Made by a program: the position numbers and the translations under genes
Part shown: in pieces, positions 56,264 to 64,000 of the stretch
Layout: each line of letters starts with the position of its first letter
Numbering within the stretch: the stretch's first letter is position 1
The notes under the pieces: model-generated
What the model was told of the DNA's origin: nothing
The model's database searches: none
Seen by the model: the letters and a program-made list of their open reading frames with translations, nothing else
From: Hyphomicrobiaceae bacterium
GTDB lineage: Bacteria; Pseudomonadota; Alphaproteobacteria; Rhizobiales; Devosiaceae
Length of the DNA: 64,000 nucleotides
Reading direction: 5' to 3'
Assembly (NCBI GenBank): GCA_020638095.1
Contig: JACKJF010000004.1
Span: 496,001 to 560,000, forward strand

Positions 56264-56662
56264 CTAGAAGACCTGGCAGAGCACCTCGCCACCCAAATTC
56301 TGCGACCGCGCTTCGTGATCAGCCATCACGCCCTTCGGCGTCGAAAGGATCGAAACGCCGAGACCGTTGGCCACGGACGGAATGTTCCTGACCGATGCAT
56401 AAACGCGCCGGCCCGGACGCGACACGCGCGAGATCTCATGGATCGCCGGATCGCGGTCAGAATATTTCAGCTCGACAATCAGTTCGGCCGAACCGTTTTC
56501 GGTCACCGATTCCGAATAGCCGCGAATGAAACCCTCGGACTTGAGGACATCGAGCACGCGGGCGCGCAGCTTGGAAGCCGGCGTCGAAACAGTGGTCTTG
56601 CGGCGCATCTGCGCATTGCGGATGCGGGTGAGCATATCGCCAAGCGGATCGATCAGCGTCAT
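56264..56662 (-). CDS. rpsH: 30S ribosomal protein S8
   Basis: 132 residues; [18 protein letters not shown] and the end [31 protein letters not shown] block (STPKGVM, GGEVLC) identify S8, known in other bacteria as the spc-operon translational repressor. Confidence 0.97.
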   Translation of the reverse strand: MTLIDPLGDMLTRIRNAQMRRKTTVSTPASKLRARVLDVLKSEGFIRGYSESVTENGSAELIVELKYSDRDPAIHEISRVSRPGRRVYASVRNIPSVANGLGVSILSTPKGVMADHEARSQNLGGEVLCQVF

Positions 56663-56673
56663 TGTTATTCCCC

Positions 56674-56979
56674 TTACCAGCTCGACTTGACCATGCCGGG
56701 CACCTGGCCCTGGCTGCCCAGTTGACGAAGCGCCACGCGGCTGAGCTTGAGCTTGCGGTAATATCCGCGCGGCCGGCCCGACACTTCACAGCGGTTGCGC
56801 ACGCGAACCGGCGACGAATTGCGCGGCAGTTCGTTGAGCTTAAGCTGCGCCCTGAAGCGCTCTTCAAGCGTCGCCGTCTTGTCGTTGACCATCGCCTTGA
56901 GCGCAGCGCGCTTGGCGGCGAATTGCTTGGCCATCTTGCGGCGCTTGTTGTTCTTTTCCACTGAGCTAGTCTTAGCCAT
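56674..56979 (-). CDS. rpsN: 30S ribosomal protein S14
   Basis: 101 residues, the long zinc-free form: [19 protein letters not shown] and [19 protein letters not shown], with only one Cys (RNRCEVSGR). Follows rplE. Confidence 0.97.
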   Translation of the reverse strand: MAKTSSVEKNNKRRKMAKQFAAKRAALKAMVNDKTATLEERFRAQLKLNELPRNSSPVRVRNRCEVSGRPRGYYRKLKLSRVALRQLGSQGQVPGMVKSSW

Positions 56980-57026
56980 CAGTACTTCCTCTTCTCTCTT
57001 TCCGTCCCGGCGGAACCTGTTGCCGC

Positions 57027-57584
57027 CTACTGACGGAACGGGAAATTGAATGCCTTGAGCAGCGCCAGCGCTTCTTCATCCGAGCGCGCGGTCGTGCAAA
57101 CGACGATGTCCATGCCCCACATCTGGTCGACCTTGTCGTAGTCGATCTCGGGGAACACGATATGTTCCTTGATGCCCATGGCGAAGTTGCCCGCGCCATC
57201 GAAGCTCTTGGGGTTGAGGCCGCGGAAGTCGCGAACGCGCGGCAGCGCGACGTTGATCAGCCGGTCGATGAAATCGTACATGCGGGACTTGCGCAGCGTG
57301 ACCTTGCAGCCAAGCGGCATCTGCTCGCGCACCTTGAAGCCGGCGATCGACTTCGACGCATAGGTAATCGCAGGCTGCTGACCGGCAATAAGCGCCAGAT
57401 CGGCAGCGGCGATGCGCACCTTTTTGGTGTCCGAAACGGCTTCGCCCACACCCATGTTGAGCACGACCTTTTCCAGGCGTGGCACCTGCATCGGGTTCTT
57501 GTAGCCGAATTTTTCAATCAGTCCGGCGCGCACCTGATCGTCATAGACCGTGCGCAGGCGCGAAACGTAAGCTACCTCAGCCAT
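57027..57584 (-). CDS. rplE: 50S ribosomal protein L5
   Basis: 185 residues: [25 protein letters not shown] and [22 protein letters not shown] block ([15 protein letters not shown]). Binds 5S rRNA. The start overlaps the rplX stop by eight bases. Confidence 0.97.
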   Translation of the reverse strand: MAEVAYVSRLRTVYDDQVRAGLIEKFGYKNPMQVPRLEKVVLNMGVGEAVSDTKKVRIAAADLALIAGQQPAITYASKSIAGFKVREQMPLGCKVTLRKSRMYDFIDRLINVALPRVRDFRGLNPKSFDGAGNFAMGIKEHIVFPEIDYDKVDQMWGMDIVVCTTARSDEEALALLKAFNFPFRQ

Positions 57585-57891
57585 TGATCACTTCTCCGGA
57601 ACGCTTGGCGACGCGCTTCTTGACGCCGTCCTCAATCTTGAAACCCACGCGGGTCGGCTTGTTGTCCTTGGGGTCCGCAAGCGCGATGTTCGACATGTGG
57701 ATCGGGCTCTCTTTCGAGTAGATGCCCGCATCGCGGCTCGGCGACTGCTTGGTGTGCCGGCGGACGATATTGACCCCCTGCACCACAGCACGATTGTCAG
57801 TCGGCAGAACCTGCAGAACTTCGCCGGTCTTGCCCTTGTCGCGGCCGGTCAGAACGACGACCTTGTCGCCTTTTTTGATTTTCGCGGCCAT
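57577..57891 (-). CDS. rplX: 50S ribosomal protein L24
   Basis: 104 residues with the KOW motif [20 protein letters not shown] near the start and [15 protein letters not shown]. Overlaps rplE by eight bases, suggesting translational coupling. Confidence 0.97.
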   Translation of the reverse strand: MAAKIKKGDKVVVLTGRDKGKTGEVLQVLPTDNRAVVQGVNIVRRHTKQSPSRDAGIYSKESPIHMSNIALADPKDNKPTRVGFKIEDGVKKRVAKRSGEVING

Positions 57892-57893
57892 GG

Positions 57894-58262
57894 TTACAGC
57901 ACCTCCGGCGCCAAAGAGATGATCTTCATATGGTTCTTGGCGCGCAGTTCGCGAGGGACCGGGCCAAAAATACGCGTGCCGATCGGCTCTTTGTTGTTGT
58001 TGATCAGAACCGCAGCATTGCGGTCGAACCGGATTACCGTGCCATCGGGGCGGCGGATATTGGAGGCCGTGCGCACGACGACGGCCTTGGCAACGTCGCC
58101 CTTTTTCACGCGGCCGCGCGGAATCGCGTCCTTGACGGAAACCACGATGATATCGCCCACATTGGCGTATTTCCGATGGGAACCGCCGAGCACCTTAATG
58201 CACATAACACGACGGGCGCCGCTATTGTCGGCAACGTCGAGGTTTGTTTGCATCTGAATCAT
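57894..58262 (-). CDS. rplN: 50S ribosomal protein L14
   Basis: 122 residues: [28 protein letters not shown] and [13 protein letters not shown], both diagnostic. Two bases before rplX. Confidence 0.98.
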   Translation of the reverse strand: MIQMQTNLDVADNSGARRVMCIKVLGGSHRKYANVGDIIVVSVKDAIPRGRVKKGDVAKAVVVRTASNIRRPDGTVIRFDRNAAVLINNNKEPIGTRIFGPVPRELRAKNHMKIISLAPEVL

Positions 58263-58326
58263 AACCGGATGCCTTCTTCAAAACCGGCATGTCGCCATGC
58301 CGGGGCCCTTGTTTCTGCTTGGCGGG

Positions 58327-58557
58327 TTACTCGGTAACCAGCGTCCAGCGCTTGTTTTTCGAGATCGGCGCACATTCCATGATCTGCACCACGTCGCCGA
58401 CCTTGGCCACGTTGCCCTCGTCATGGGCATGGTACTTCTTGGACCGGCGCACGGTCTTTTGGTAAAGCGGGTGTGCAAAGCGGCGTTCCACGCGCACAAC
58501 CACCGTCTTGTCATTGGCGTCGGAGACCACCGTCCCCTGCAAAATTCGTTTCGGCAT
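58327..58557 (-). CDS. rpsQ: 30S ribosomal protein S17
   Basis: 76 residues: [21 protein letters not shown] and the [20 protein letters not shown] block. Eleven bases after rpmC. Confidence 0.97.
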   Translation of the reverse strand: MPKRILQGTVVSDANDKTVVVRVERRFAHPLYQKTVRRSKKYHAHDEGNVAKVGDVVQIMECAPISKNKRWTLVTE

Positions 58558-58568
58558 ATTGACCGCCC

Positions 58569-58760
58569 TTAGCTGGTGCGCTTTTCGCGCAGCGCGGTTT
58601 TCACCCGCGCGATGTCGCGGCGCACTTCACGCACGCGCGCCGTGGATTCAAGCTGCTGCGTCGCCCGCTGAAAGCGCAGGTTGAACTGCTCCTTCTTCAG
58701 GCCCGCCAGCTCGTCTTTCAGTTCGTCGACCGTCTTGGTGCGAATGTCTGCAATGTCCAT
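58569..58760 (-). CDS. rpmC: 50S ribosomal protein L29
   Basis: 63 residues, two-helix hairpin: [23 protein letters not shown] and [16 protein letters not shown]. Typical length. Confidence 0.97.
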   Translation of the reverse strand: MDIADIRTKTVDELKDELAGLKKEQFNLRFQRATQQLESTARVREVRRDIARVKTALREKRTS

Positions 58761-58772
58761 CTGTCCAAGTCC

Positions 58773-59186
58773 TTAGTCTGCGATACGGGTCACGAAGCGC
58801 GTCTTGATCGGCAGCTTCATGGCGGCCAGGCGGAGCGCCTCACGCGCCACATCCTCGCTCACCCCGTCAATTTCGAACATGATCCGGCCCGGCTTGACCT
58901 TCGCCGCCCAGAATTCGACCGAACCCTTGCCTTTACCCATGCGCACTTCGGTCGGCTTCTTGGTGACCGGCACATCGGGGAAAATACGGATCCAGACGCG
59001 GCCGGCGCGCTTCATGTGGCGCGTCATCGCACGGCGGGCCGCCTCGATCTGGCGGGCCGTGATGCGTTCCGGCTGCTGGGCCTTAAGGCCAAACTGGCCA
59101 AAATTCAACTCCGTGCCGCCCTTGGCGACGCCATGAATGCGTCCCTTGTGCGTCTTGCGGAATTTTGTGCGTTTCGGCTGAAGCAT
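58773..59186 (-). CDS. rplP: 50S ribosomal protein L16
   Basis: 137 residues: [39 protein letters not shown] and [16 protein letters not shown] are diagnostic. Confidence 0.98.
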   Translation of the reverse strand: MLQPKRTKFRKTHKGRIHGVAKGGTELNFGQFGLKAQQPERITARQIEAARRAMTRHMKRAGRVWIRIFPDVPVTKKPTEVRMGKGKGSVEFWAAKVKPGRIMFEIDGVSEDVAREALRLAAMKLPIKTRFVTRIAD

Positions 59187-59191
59187 TGTAC

Positions 59192-59914
59192 TTATCCCTG
59201 GCTCGGAGCCGCGCCCTGCGGACGACGGCCCAGACCTTCACCGCTGCCCCCTTCGGTCGCACGACGTTCGTGCGCCATGGGGTCGTGTTCCATGATCTCG
59301 CCCTTGAAGATCCAGACCTTCACGCCGATGATGCCGTAGGTCGTCGCGGCTTCCGCCGTGCCGAAATCGATGTCGGCACGAAGCGTGTGAAGCGGCACGC
59401 GGCCCTCGCGGTACCATTCGGTGCGGGCGATATCGGCGCCGCCGAGACGTCCGCCGACATTGGCGCGGATGCCCTGGGCACCCATGCGCATCGCCGTCTG
59501 CACGCCGCGCTTGACCGCCCGGCGGAACGCCACGCGGCGTTCGAGCTGCTGGGCGATGCCCTGGGCAACCAGCGTTGCGTCGGTTTCAGGCTTGCGGACT
59601 TCGACGATGTTGATGTGCACGTCGCTATCGGTGAACTTGCGCACCTTGGAGCGCAGTTTCTCGATATCGGCGCCCTTCTTGCCGATCACGATGCCCGGAC
59701 GCGCCGTGTGAATGGACACGCGGCATTTGCGGTGCGGGCGTTCGATAACAATCTTGGAGACGGCCGCCTGCTTTAGATCCTTTTCAAGCATCTTGCGGAT
59801 CTGCAGGTCTTCCTGGAGCAGCTTGCCGTATTCGCCCTTGCTTGCGAACCAGCGCGAATCCCAGGTGCGGTTGATGCCCAGCCGCATGCCGATCGGATTG
59901 ACTTTCTGACCCAT
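59192..59914 (-). CDS. rpsC: 30S ribosomal protein S3
   Basis: 240 residues: [22 protein letters not shown], a KH domain ([20 protein letters not shown]) and the C-terminal [10 protein letters not shown] block, followed by a Gly-rich tail. Shares one base with the rplV stop. Confidence 0.98.
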   Translation of the reverse strand: MGQKVNPIGMRLGINRTWDSRWFASKGEYGKLLQEDLQIRKMLEKDLKQAAVSKIVIERPHRKCRVSIHTARPGIVIGKKGADIEKLRSKVRKFTDSDVHINIVEVRKPETDATLVAQGIAQQLERRVAFRRAVKRGVQTAMRMGAQGIRANVGGRLGGADIARTEWYREGRVPLHTLRADIDFGTAEAATTYGIIGVKVWIFKGEIMEHDPMAHERRATEGGSGEGLGRRPQGAAPSQG

Positions 59915-60294
59915 TATGCGGCCTCCTCAACTTCCCGCACCACGATTGTGAGATGCGAGAACGGTTTCAAAATGCGGGCGCCACGGCCACGCGCACGGGC
60001 CCGGAACCGCTTCATCACCACCGAATTGCCCACGAAAGCCTCGGCCACAACCAGTGCGTCGGTGTCCAGGTTGTGGTTGTTCTCGGCGTTGGCGATGGCG
60101 CTCTCGAGCGTCTTCTTGACGTCGCCGGCGATGCGCTTGCGCGAAAAGGTCAGGTCGGCCAGAGCCTTGTCGACCTTTTTCCCGCGGATCAACTGGGCCA
60201 CCAGGTTGAGTTTCTGCGGGCTGATGCGCACGCGGCGCAGAACCGCGCGGGCCTCATTGTCCTTGAGCGATCGCTCGCGTTGTGGCTTGCCCAT
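59914..60294 (-). CDS. rplV: 50S ribosomal protein L22
   Basis: 126 residues: [42 protein letters not shown] and the exit-tunnel loop [17 protein letters not shown]. Confidence 0.98.
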   Translation of the reverse strand: MGKPQRERSLKDNEARAVLRRVRISPQKLNLVAQLIRGKKVDKALADLTFSRKRIAGDVKKTLESAIANAENNHNLDTDALVVAEAFVGNSVVMKRFRARARGRGARILKPFSHLTIVVREVEEAA

Positions 60295-60296
60295 CT

Positions 60297-60575
60297 TTAC
60301 TTCCTCTTGGCTTTCTTGTCCGCCCCGTGACCGTAATAGGTCCGGGTCGGCGCAAACTCACCGAACTTGTGACCGATCATGTCTTCGCTCACGAGCACCG
60401 GAATGTGCTTCTGGCCGTTGTAGACGCCGAACGTCAGGCCAACGAACTGCGGTAGGATCGTCGAGCGGCGGCTCCAGATCTTGATGACCTCGCTGCGGCC
60501 GCCTTGACGCACCTTGTCAGCCTTGCTGAGCAGGTAGCCGTCGACGAACGGACCTTTCCAAACTGAACGTGCCAT
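60297..60575 (-). CDS. rpsS: 30S ribosomal protein S19
   Basis: 92 residues: [56 protein letters not shown]. Confidence 0.98.
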   Translation of the reverse strand: MARSVWKGPFVDGYLLSKADKVRQGGRSEVIKIWSRRSTILPQFVGLTFGVYNGQKHIPVLVSEDMIGHKFGEFAPTRTYYGHGADKKAKRK

Positions 60576-60578
60576 CGA

Positions 60579-61418
60579 TTAGCGACCCTTCTTCATATGA
60601 CGCGAGCGGACGATGAACTTGTCCGTCGCCTTGTTGCTGCGGGTTTTCTTGCCCTTGGTCGGCACGCCCCACGGGGTCACCGGGTGCCGGCCGCCCGAGG
60701 TGCGTCCCTCGCCGCCGCCATGCGGGTGATCAACCGGGTTCATCGCCACGCCGCGAACCGCCGGGCGCTTGCCCAGCCAACGGTTGCGGCCGGCCTTGCC
60801 GATATTGGTGTTCGAATGGTCGGCATTGGAAACCGCACCGACCGTGGCCAAGCAGGTGCCGTGCACGATGCGCTGCTCGCCGGAATTGAGGCGAAGGATC
60901 GCCCAACCCTGGTCGCGGCCCACATATTGCGCATAGGCACCGGCGGAACGGGCAATCTGCCCGCCCTTGAGCGGCTTCAGTTCGACATTGTGCACGATCG
61001 TACCGACCGGCATTCTTTCGAGCGGCATCGCGTTGCCCGGCTTGATGTCGATCTGGCCCTGCGACGAAAGAACCTTGTCGCCGGCCGCAAGGCGCTGCGG
61101 GGCCAGAATGTAGGCCTGCTCGCCATCCGAATAGGTCACGAGCGCAATGAACGCGGTCCGGTTCGGATCGTATTCTAGCCGTTCGACCTTGGCTTCGATA
61201 TCATAGCGCTGCCGCTTGAAATCGACCATGCGATAGGCCTGCTTGTGCCCGCCGCCACGGCGCCGGACCGAAATCCGGCCCGCATTGTTGCGACCGCCCT
61301 TGCCGCTCTTGCCAGAAACCAGCTTCTTGACCGGCTCGCCCTTCCAAAGGTCCGAGCGATCGATGCCGATCAGGGCACGACGTCCGGCCGAGGTGGGATT
61401 GTATTGTTTCAATGCCAT
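60579..61418 (-). CDS. rplB: 50S ribosomal protein L2
   Basis: 279 residues: [27 protein letters not shown], and the peptidyl-transferase-near block [18 protein letters not shown]. Three bases after it comes rpsS. Confidence 0.98.
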   Translation of the reverse strand: MALKQYNPTSAGRRALIGIDRSDLWKGEPVKKLVSGKSGKGGRNNAGRISVRRRGGGHKQAYRMVDFKRQRYDIEAKVERLEYDPNRTAFIALVTYSDGEQAYILAPQRLAAGDKVLSSQGQIDIKPGNAMPLERMPVGTIVHNVELKPLKGGQIARSAGAYAQYVGRDQGWAILRLNSGEQRIVHGTCLATVGAVSNADHSNTNIGKAGRNRWLGKRPAVRGVAMNPVDHPHGGGEGRTSGGRHPVTPWGVPTKGKKTRSNKATDKFIVRSRHMKKGR

Positions 61419-61442
61419 CTTACTTGTCCTCGTTCGGTCGCA

Positions 61443-61736
61443 TCAGACGCCGGTCGCGATGTCGATCGTCTGGCCCGCTTCGAGCGTGACCACGGCTTTC
61501 TTGACATCCTTGCGGCGGCCCACCACGCCCCGGAAGCGCTTGACCTTGCCCTTGCGCACCTGGGTGTTGACGGCCTTCACCTTCACCGAAAACAGATTCT
61601 CCACGGCCGCCTTGATGTCCGGCTTGGTGGCGTCGATCGCCACGTCGAACACGACCTGGCTGAATTCCGAGGCCAGCGTCGATTTTTCGGTCACGACCGG
61701 GCTGCGGATAATATCGTAATGCGCGATCTTGCTCAT
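61443..61736 (-). CDS. rplW: 50S ribosomal protein L23
   Basis: 97 residues: [38 protein letters not shown]. Sits at the exit tunnel and docks trigger factor and SRP in other bacteria. Overlaps rplD by four bases. Confidence 0.97.
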   Translation of the reverse strand: MSKIAHYDIIRSPVVTEKSTLASEFSQVVFDVAIDATKPDIKAAVENLFSVKVKAVNTQVRKGKVKRFRGVVGRRKDVKKAVVTLEAGQTIDIATGV

Positions 61737-62353
61737 GCGAAGCGAGCCTCCAGAGCTTCCAGTGCCGCCTTGGTCAGTACCAGCTTGGAGCGGCGGAGAA
61801 TGTCGTAAACGTTGATGCCCTGCACCGGCAGCACATCCACGAGCGGGATGTTGCGGGCGGCGAGCGCGAAGTTCTGGTTCAGCTCGGCGCCGTCGACGAT
61901 CAGCGCATTGGCGATCTCGACCTTGCCGAACGCCGCCTTGAGGACGGCCGTCTTGGCGTCCTTGAGCTCGGCCTTGTCAAGAATGATGAGGTCGCCGGCT
62001 TTGGCCTTCGACGACAGGGCATGCTTGAGGGCGAGTGCCCGGACGCGCTTCGGCAATTCGATCGCATGGCTGCGGGGGGTCGGACCGAAAGCCCGGCCGC
62101 CGCCACGGAAGATGTTGGACCGGCGCGAACCGTGACGGGCGCCGCCCGAACCTTTCTTGCGCACAAACTTCTTGCCGGTGCGCGAGATTTCCGAGCGGTT
62201 CTTGACGTCGTGCGTGCCGGCCTGACGCTTCAGCAGCTGATAGCGAACCATCCGCTGCAGAATGTCGGCGCGCGGCTCGAGGCCGAAAATCGCGTCGCTG
62301 AGAGCAACCTTACCGGCCGATTTGCCGTCAAGGGAGGTGACTGAATAGTCCAT
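61733..62353 (-). CDS. rplD: 50S ribosomal protein L4
   Basis: 206 residues: [38 protein letters not shown] is the tunnel loop. L4 is the S10-operon autoregulator in E. coli; no such leader hairpin is evident here. Shares a base with rplC. Confidence 0.97.
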   Translation of the reverse strand: MDYSVTSLDGKSAGKVALSDAIFGLEPRADILQRMVRYQLLKRQAGTHDVKNRSEISRTGKKFVRKKGSGGARHGSRRSNIFRGGGRAFGPTPRSHAIELPKRVRALALKHALSSKAKAGDLIILDKAELKDAKTAVLKAAFGKVEIANALIVDGAELNQNFALAARNIPLVDVLPVQGINVYDILRRSKLVLTKAALEALEARFA

Positions 62354-63078
62354 TATGCATTCTCCCCTTCAGCGGCTTCCACGGCCGGAGCGGCAGAACC
62401 GTTGGGCGCATCGAACGAGCCGGGGAACTGTGCCCCCTCGGGCTTCGGATGCTTCACCGCATCGCGAACCATCACCCAGCCGCCCTTGGCGCCCGGAACC
62501 GACCCGCGGATCATGATCAGGCCGCGTTCCACGTCCGTGCGCACAACCGTCAGATTCTGTGTCGTCACGCGGACGTCACCGAGGTGGCCGGCCATCTTCT
62601 TGCCCTTGAACACCTTGCCGGGGTCCTGGCTGTTGCCGGTCGAACCATGCGAGCGGTGCGAAACCGACACGCCGTGCGAGGCACGAAGGCCACCGAAATT
62701 GTGGCGCTTCATGCCGCCGGCAAAGCCCTTGCCGATCGAGGTACCGGTCACATCGACCAGCTGGCCATCGACGAAATGGTCGGCCTTGAACGCCGCGCCA
62801 ACGTCGATCAGGTTGTCGTCGGTCACGCGGAACTCGGCGACGAAGCGCTTCGGTTCCACCTTGGCGACGGCAAACTGGCCGCGGCGGGCCTTGTTCACGT
62901 TCTTCACCTTGGCCTGGCCGGCGCCCAGTTGCAGGGCGGTATAGCCATCCTTGTCCTTCGTCCGCTGGCCCACCACCTGGCAGTTCTGCAGGCCGAGCAC
63001 CGTCACCGGAACGTGCGTGCCGTCCTCGGTGAAGATGCGGGTCATGCCCAGCTTTTGTGCGATCAAACCAGAACGCAT
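62353..63078 (-). CDS. rplC: 50S ribosomal protein L3
   Basis: 241 residues from the ATG at 63078 ([16 protein letters not shown]), with GAGAAGG seven bases upstream. Core blocks are [17 protein letters not shown] and [34 protein letters not shown]. An Ala/Glu tail follows. Confidence 0.97.
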   Translation of the reverse strand: MRSGLIAQKLGMTRIFTEDGTHVPVTVLGLQNCQVVGQRTKDKDGYTALQLGAGQAKVKNVNKARRGQFAVAKVEPKRFVAEFRVTDDNLIDVGAAFKADHFVDGQLVDVTGTSIGKGFAGGMKRHNFGGLRASHGVSVSHRSHGSTGNSQDPGKVFKGKKMAGHLGDVRVTTQNLTVVRTDVERGLIMIRGSVPGAKGGWVMVRDAVKHPKPEGAQFPGSFDAPNGSAAPAVEAAEGENA

Positions 63079-63159
63079 CGGTTTTACCTTCTCATTTGGC
63101 GTCAGCCGGGTCATTGGCGATCAAGAGGACCCTGTAGTGGCTGGCGCGGAATGCTCCAA

Positions 63160-63468
63160 TCAGAGCTTGATTTCGACATCGACGCCTGCAGCCAGATCCA
63201 GCTTCATCAGGGCATCGACGGTTTGCGGTGTCGGCTCCACAATGTCCAGAAGACGCTTGTGGGTCCGAATTTCGAACTGGTCGCGGCTCTTCTTGTCGAT
63301 GTGCGGCGACCGGTTGACGGTGAACTTCTCGATCCGGGTCGGCAGAGGAATGGGACCACGCACCTGGGCGCCGGTCCGCTTGGCCGTCGACACGATCTCG
63401 CGCGTCGAGGCGTCAAGGACGCGGTGATCGAACGCTTTGAGCCGAATGCGGATATTCTGACTGTTCAT
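63160..63468 (-). CDS. rpsJ: 30S ribosomal protein S10
   Basis: 102 residues: [57 protein letters not shown]. First gene of the S10 operon, 68 bases after tuf. Confidence 0.98.
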   Translation of the reverse strand: MNSQNIRIRLKAFDHRVLDASTREIVSTAKRTGAQVRGPIPLPTRIEKFTVNRSPHIDKKSRDQFEIRTHKRLLDIVEPTPQTVDALMKLDLAAGVDVEIKL

Positions 63469-63536
63469 ATGTTTGTTCCCGATCTTGAGGCGATGCGGAC
63501 ACTAGCCCGCACCGCGTCAGATATGTCCGGACCCCT

Positions 63537-64000
<464 letters not shown>

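Overview
The window reads as one continuous piece of chromosome from an alphaproteobacterium, most likely of the order Hyphomicrobiales. The evidence is the divK-pleD pair, a MipZ division-site ATPase, a DUF1489 gene, an ATP12-type F1-ATPase assembly chaperone, a DinB polymerase with an N-terminal zinc ribbon, and an inactive dihydroorotase-like gene fused in an operon to pyrB. A closer placement (for example Devosiaceae) would be a guess. G+C looks to be around 60% by eye and seems even throughout. I see no prophage, insertion sequence, CRISPR array or plasmid gene.

Layout. 1-9.6 kb (+): pyrB (5' end cut off), pyrC-like, plsY, dprA, topA, rnr, a DUF983 gene and rpmG, with a strong terminator after rpmG. 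9.9-11.7 kb (-): pleD and divK. 11.8-16.2 kb (+): DUF3572, dinB, RidA, glycerophosphodiester phosphodiesterase, a FemAB/GNAT-like protein and a HIT protein. 16.2-19.0 kb (-): clpA and clpS. 19.2-21.2 kb (+): a penicillin-binding D,D-carboxypeptidase with a SPOR domain, and an unknown gene. 21.2-26.2 kb (-): mipZ, DUF1489, a GST, a possible 32-codon membrane-peptide unit, mgtE and an aldo/keto reductase. 26.3-38.9 kb: a short-chain carboxylate-like locus, described below. 38.9-46 kb: tRNA-Leu(GAG), a lone FliN-domain protein, lipB, a DUF4282 protein, rimO and folP-folB-folK. 43.8-49.4 kb (-): ATP12, a HAD phosphatase, DUF1801, an RluC-type pseudouridine synthase, crcB, rarA and an NAD-dependent epimerase. 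49.4-64 kb (-): the whole S10-spc-alpha ribosomal super-operon, from tuf (partial) and rpsJ to rpoA and rplQ, ending in a strong terminator.

The most interesting region is 26.3-38.9 kb. On the minus strand a Tat-exported substrate-binding protein, two permeases and two ATPases of the branched-chain-amino-acid/amide (HAAT) ABC family are followed by acetyl-CoA synthetase and then a terminator, so the importer and an acyl-CoA ligase look co-transcribed. Divergent from them is an XRE regulator of the short-chain fatty acyl-CoA regulator (ScfR) type. Next to it is a two-component set whose kinase has a sodium:solute-symporter-like membrane domain (CrbS type, a family known to control acs), a receiver-only response regulator and a two-helix membrane protein. 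Together they look like a system that senses, imports and activates a short carboxylate; the substrate is inference.

Other points: the pyrC-like protein lacks four of six metal ligands; a very small gene or RNA between mgtE and the GST has its own promoter, 5' hairpin and terminator; and the 5' leader of the substrate-binding-protein gene carries a hairpin that displays GGAGGA in its loop.
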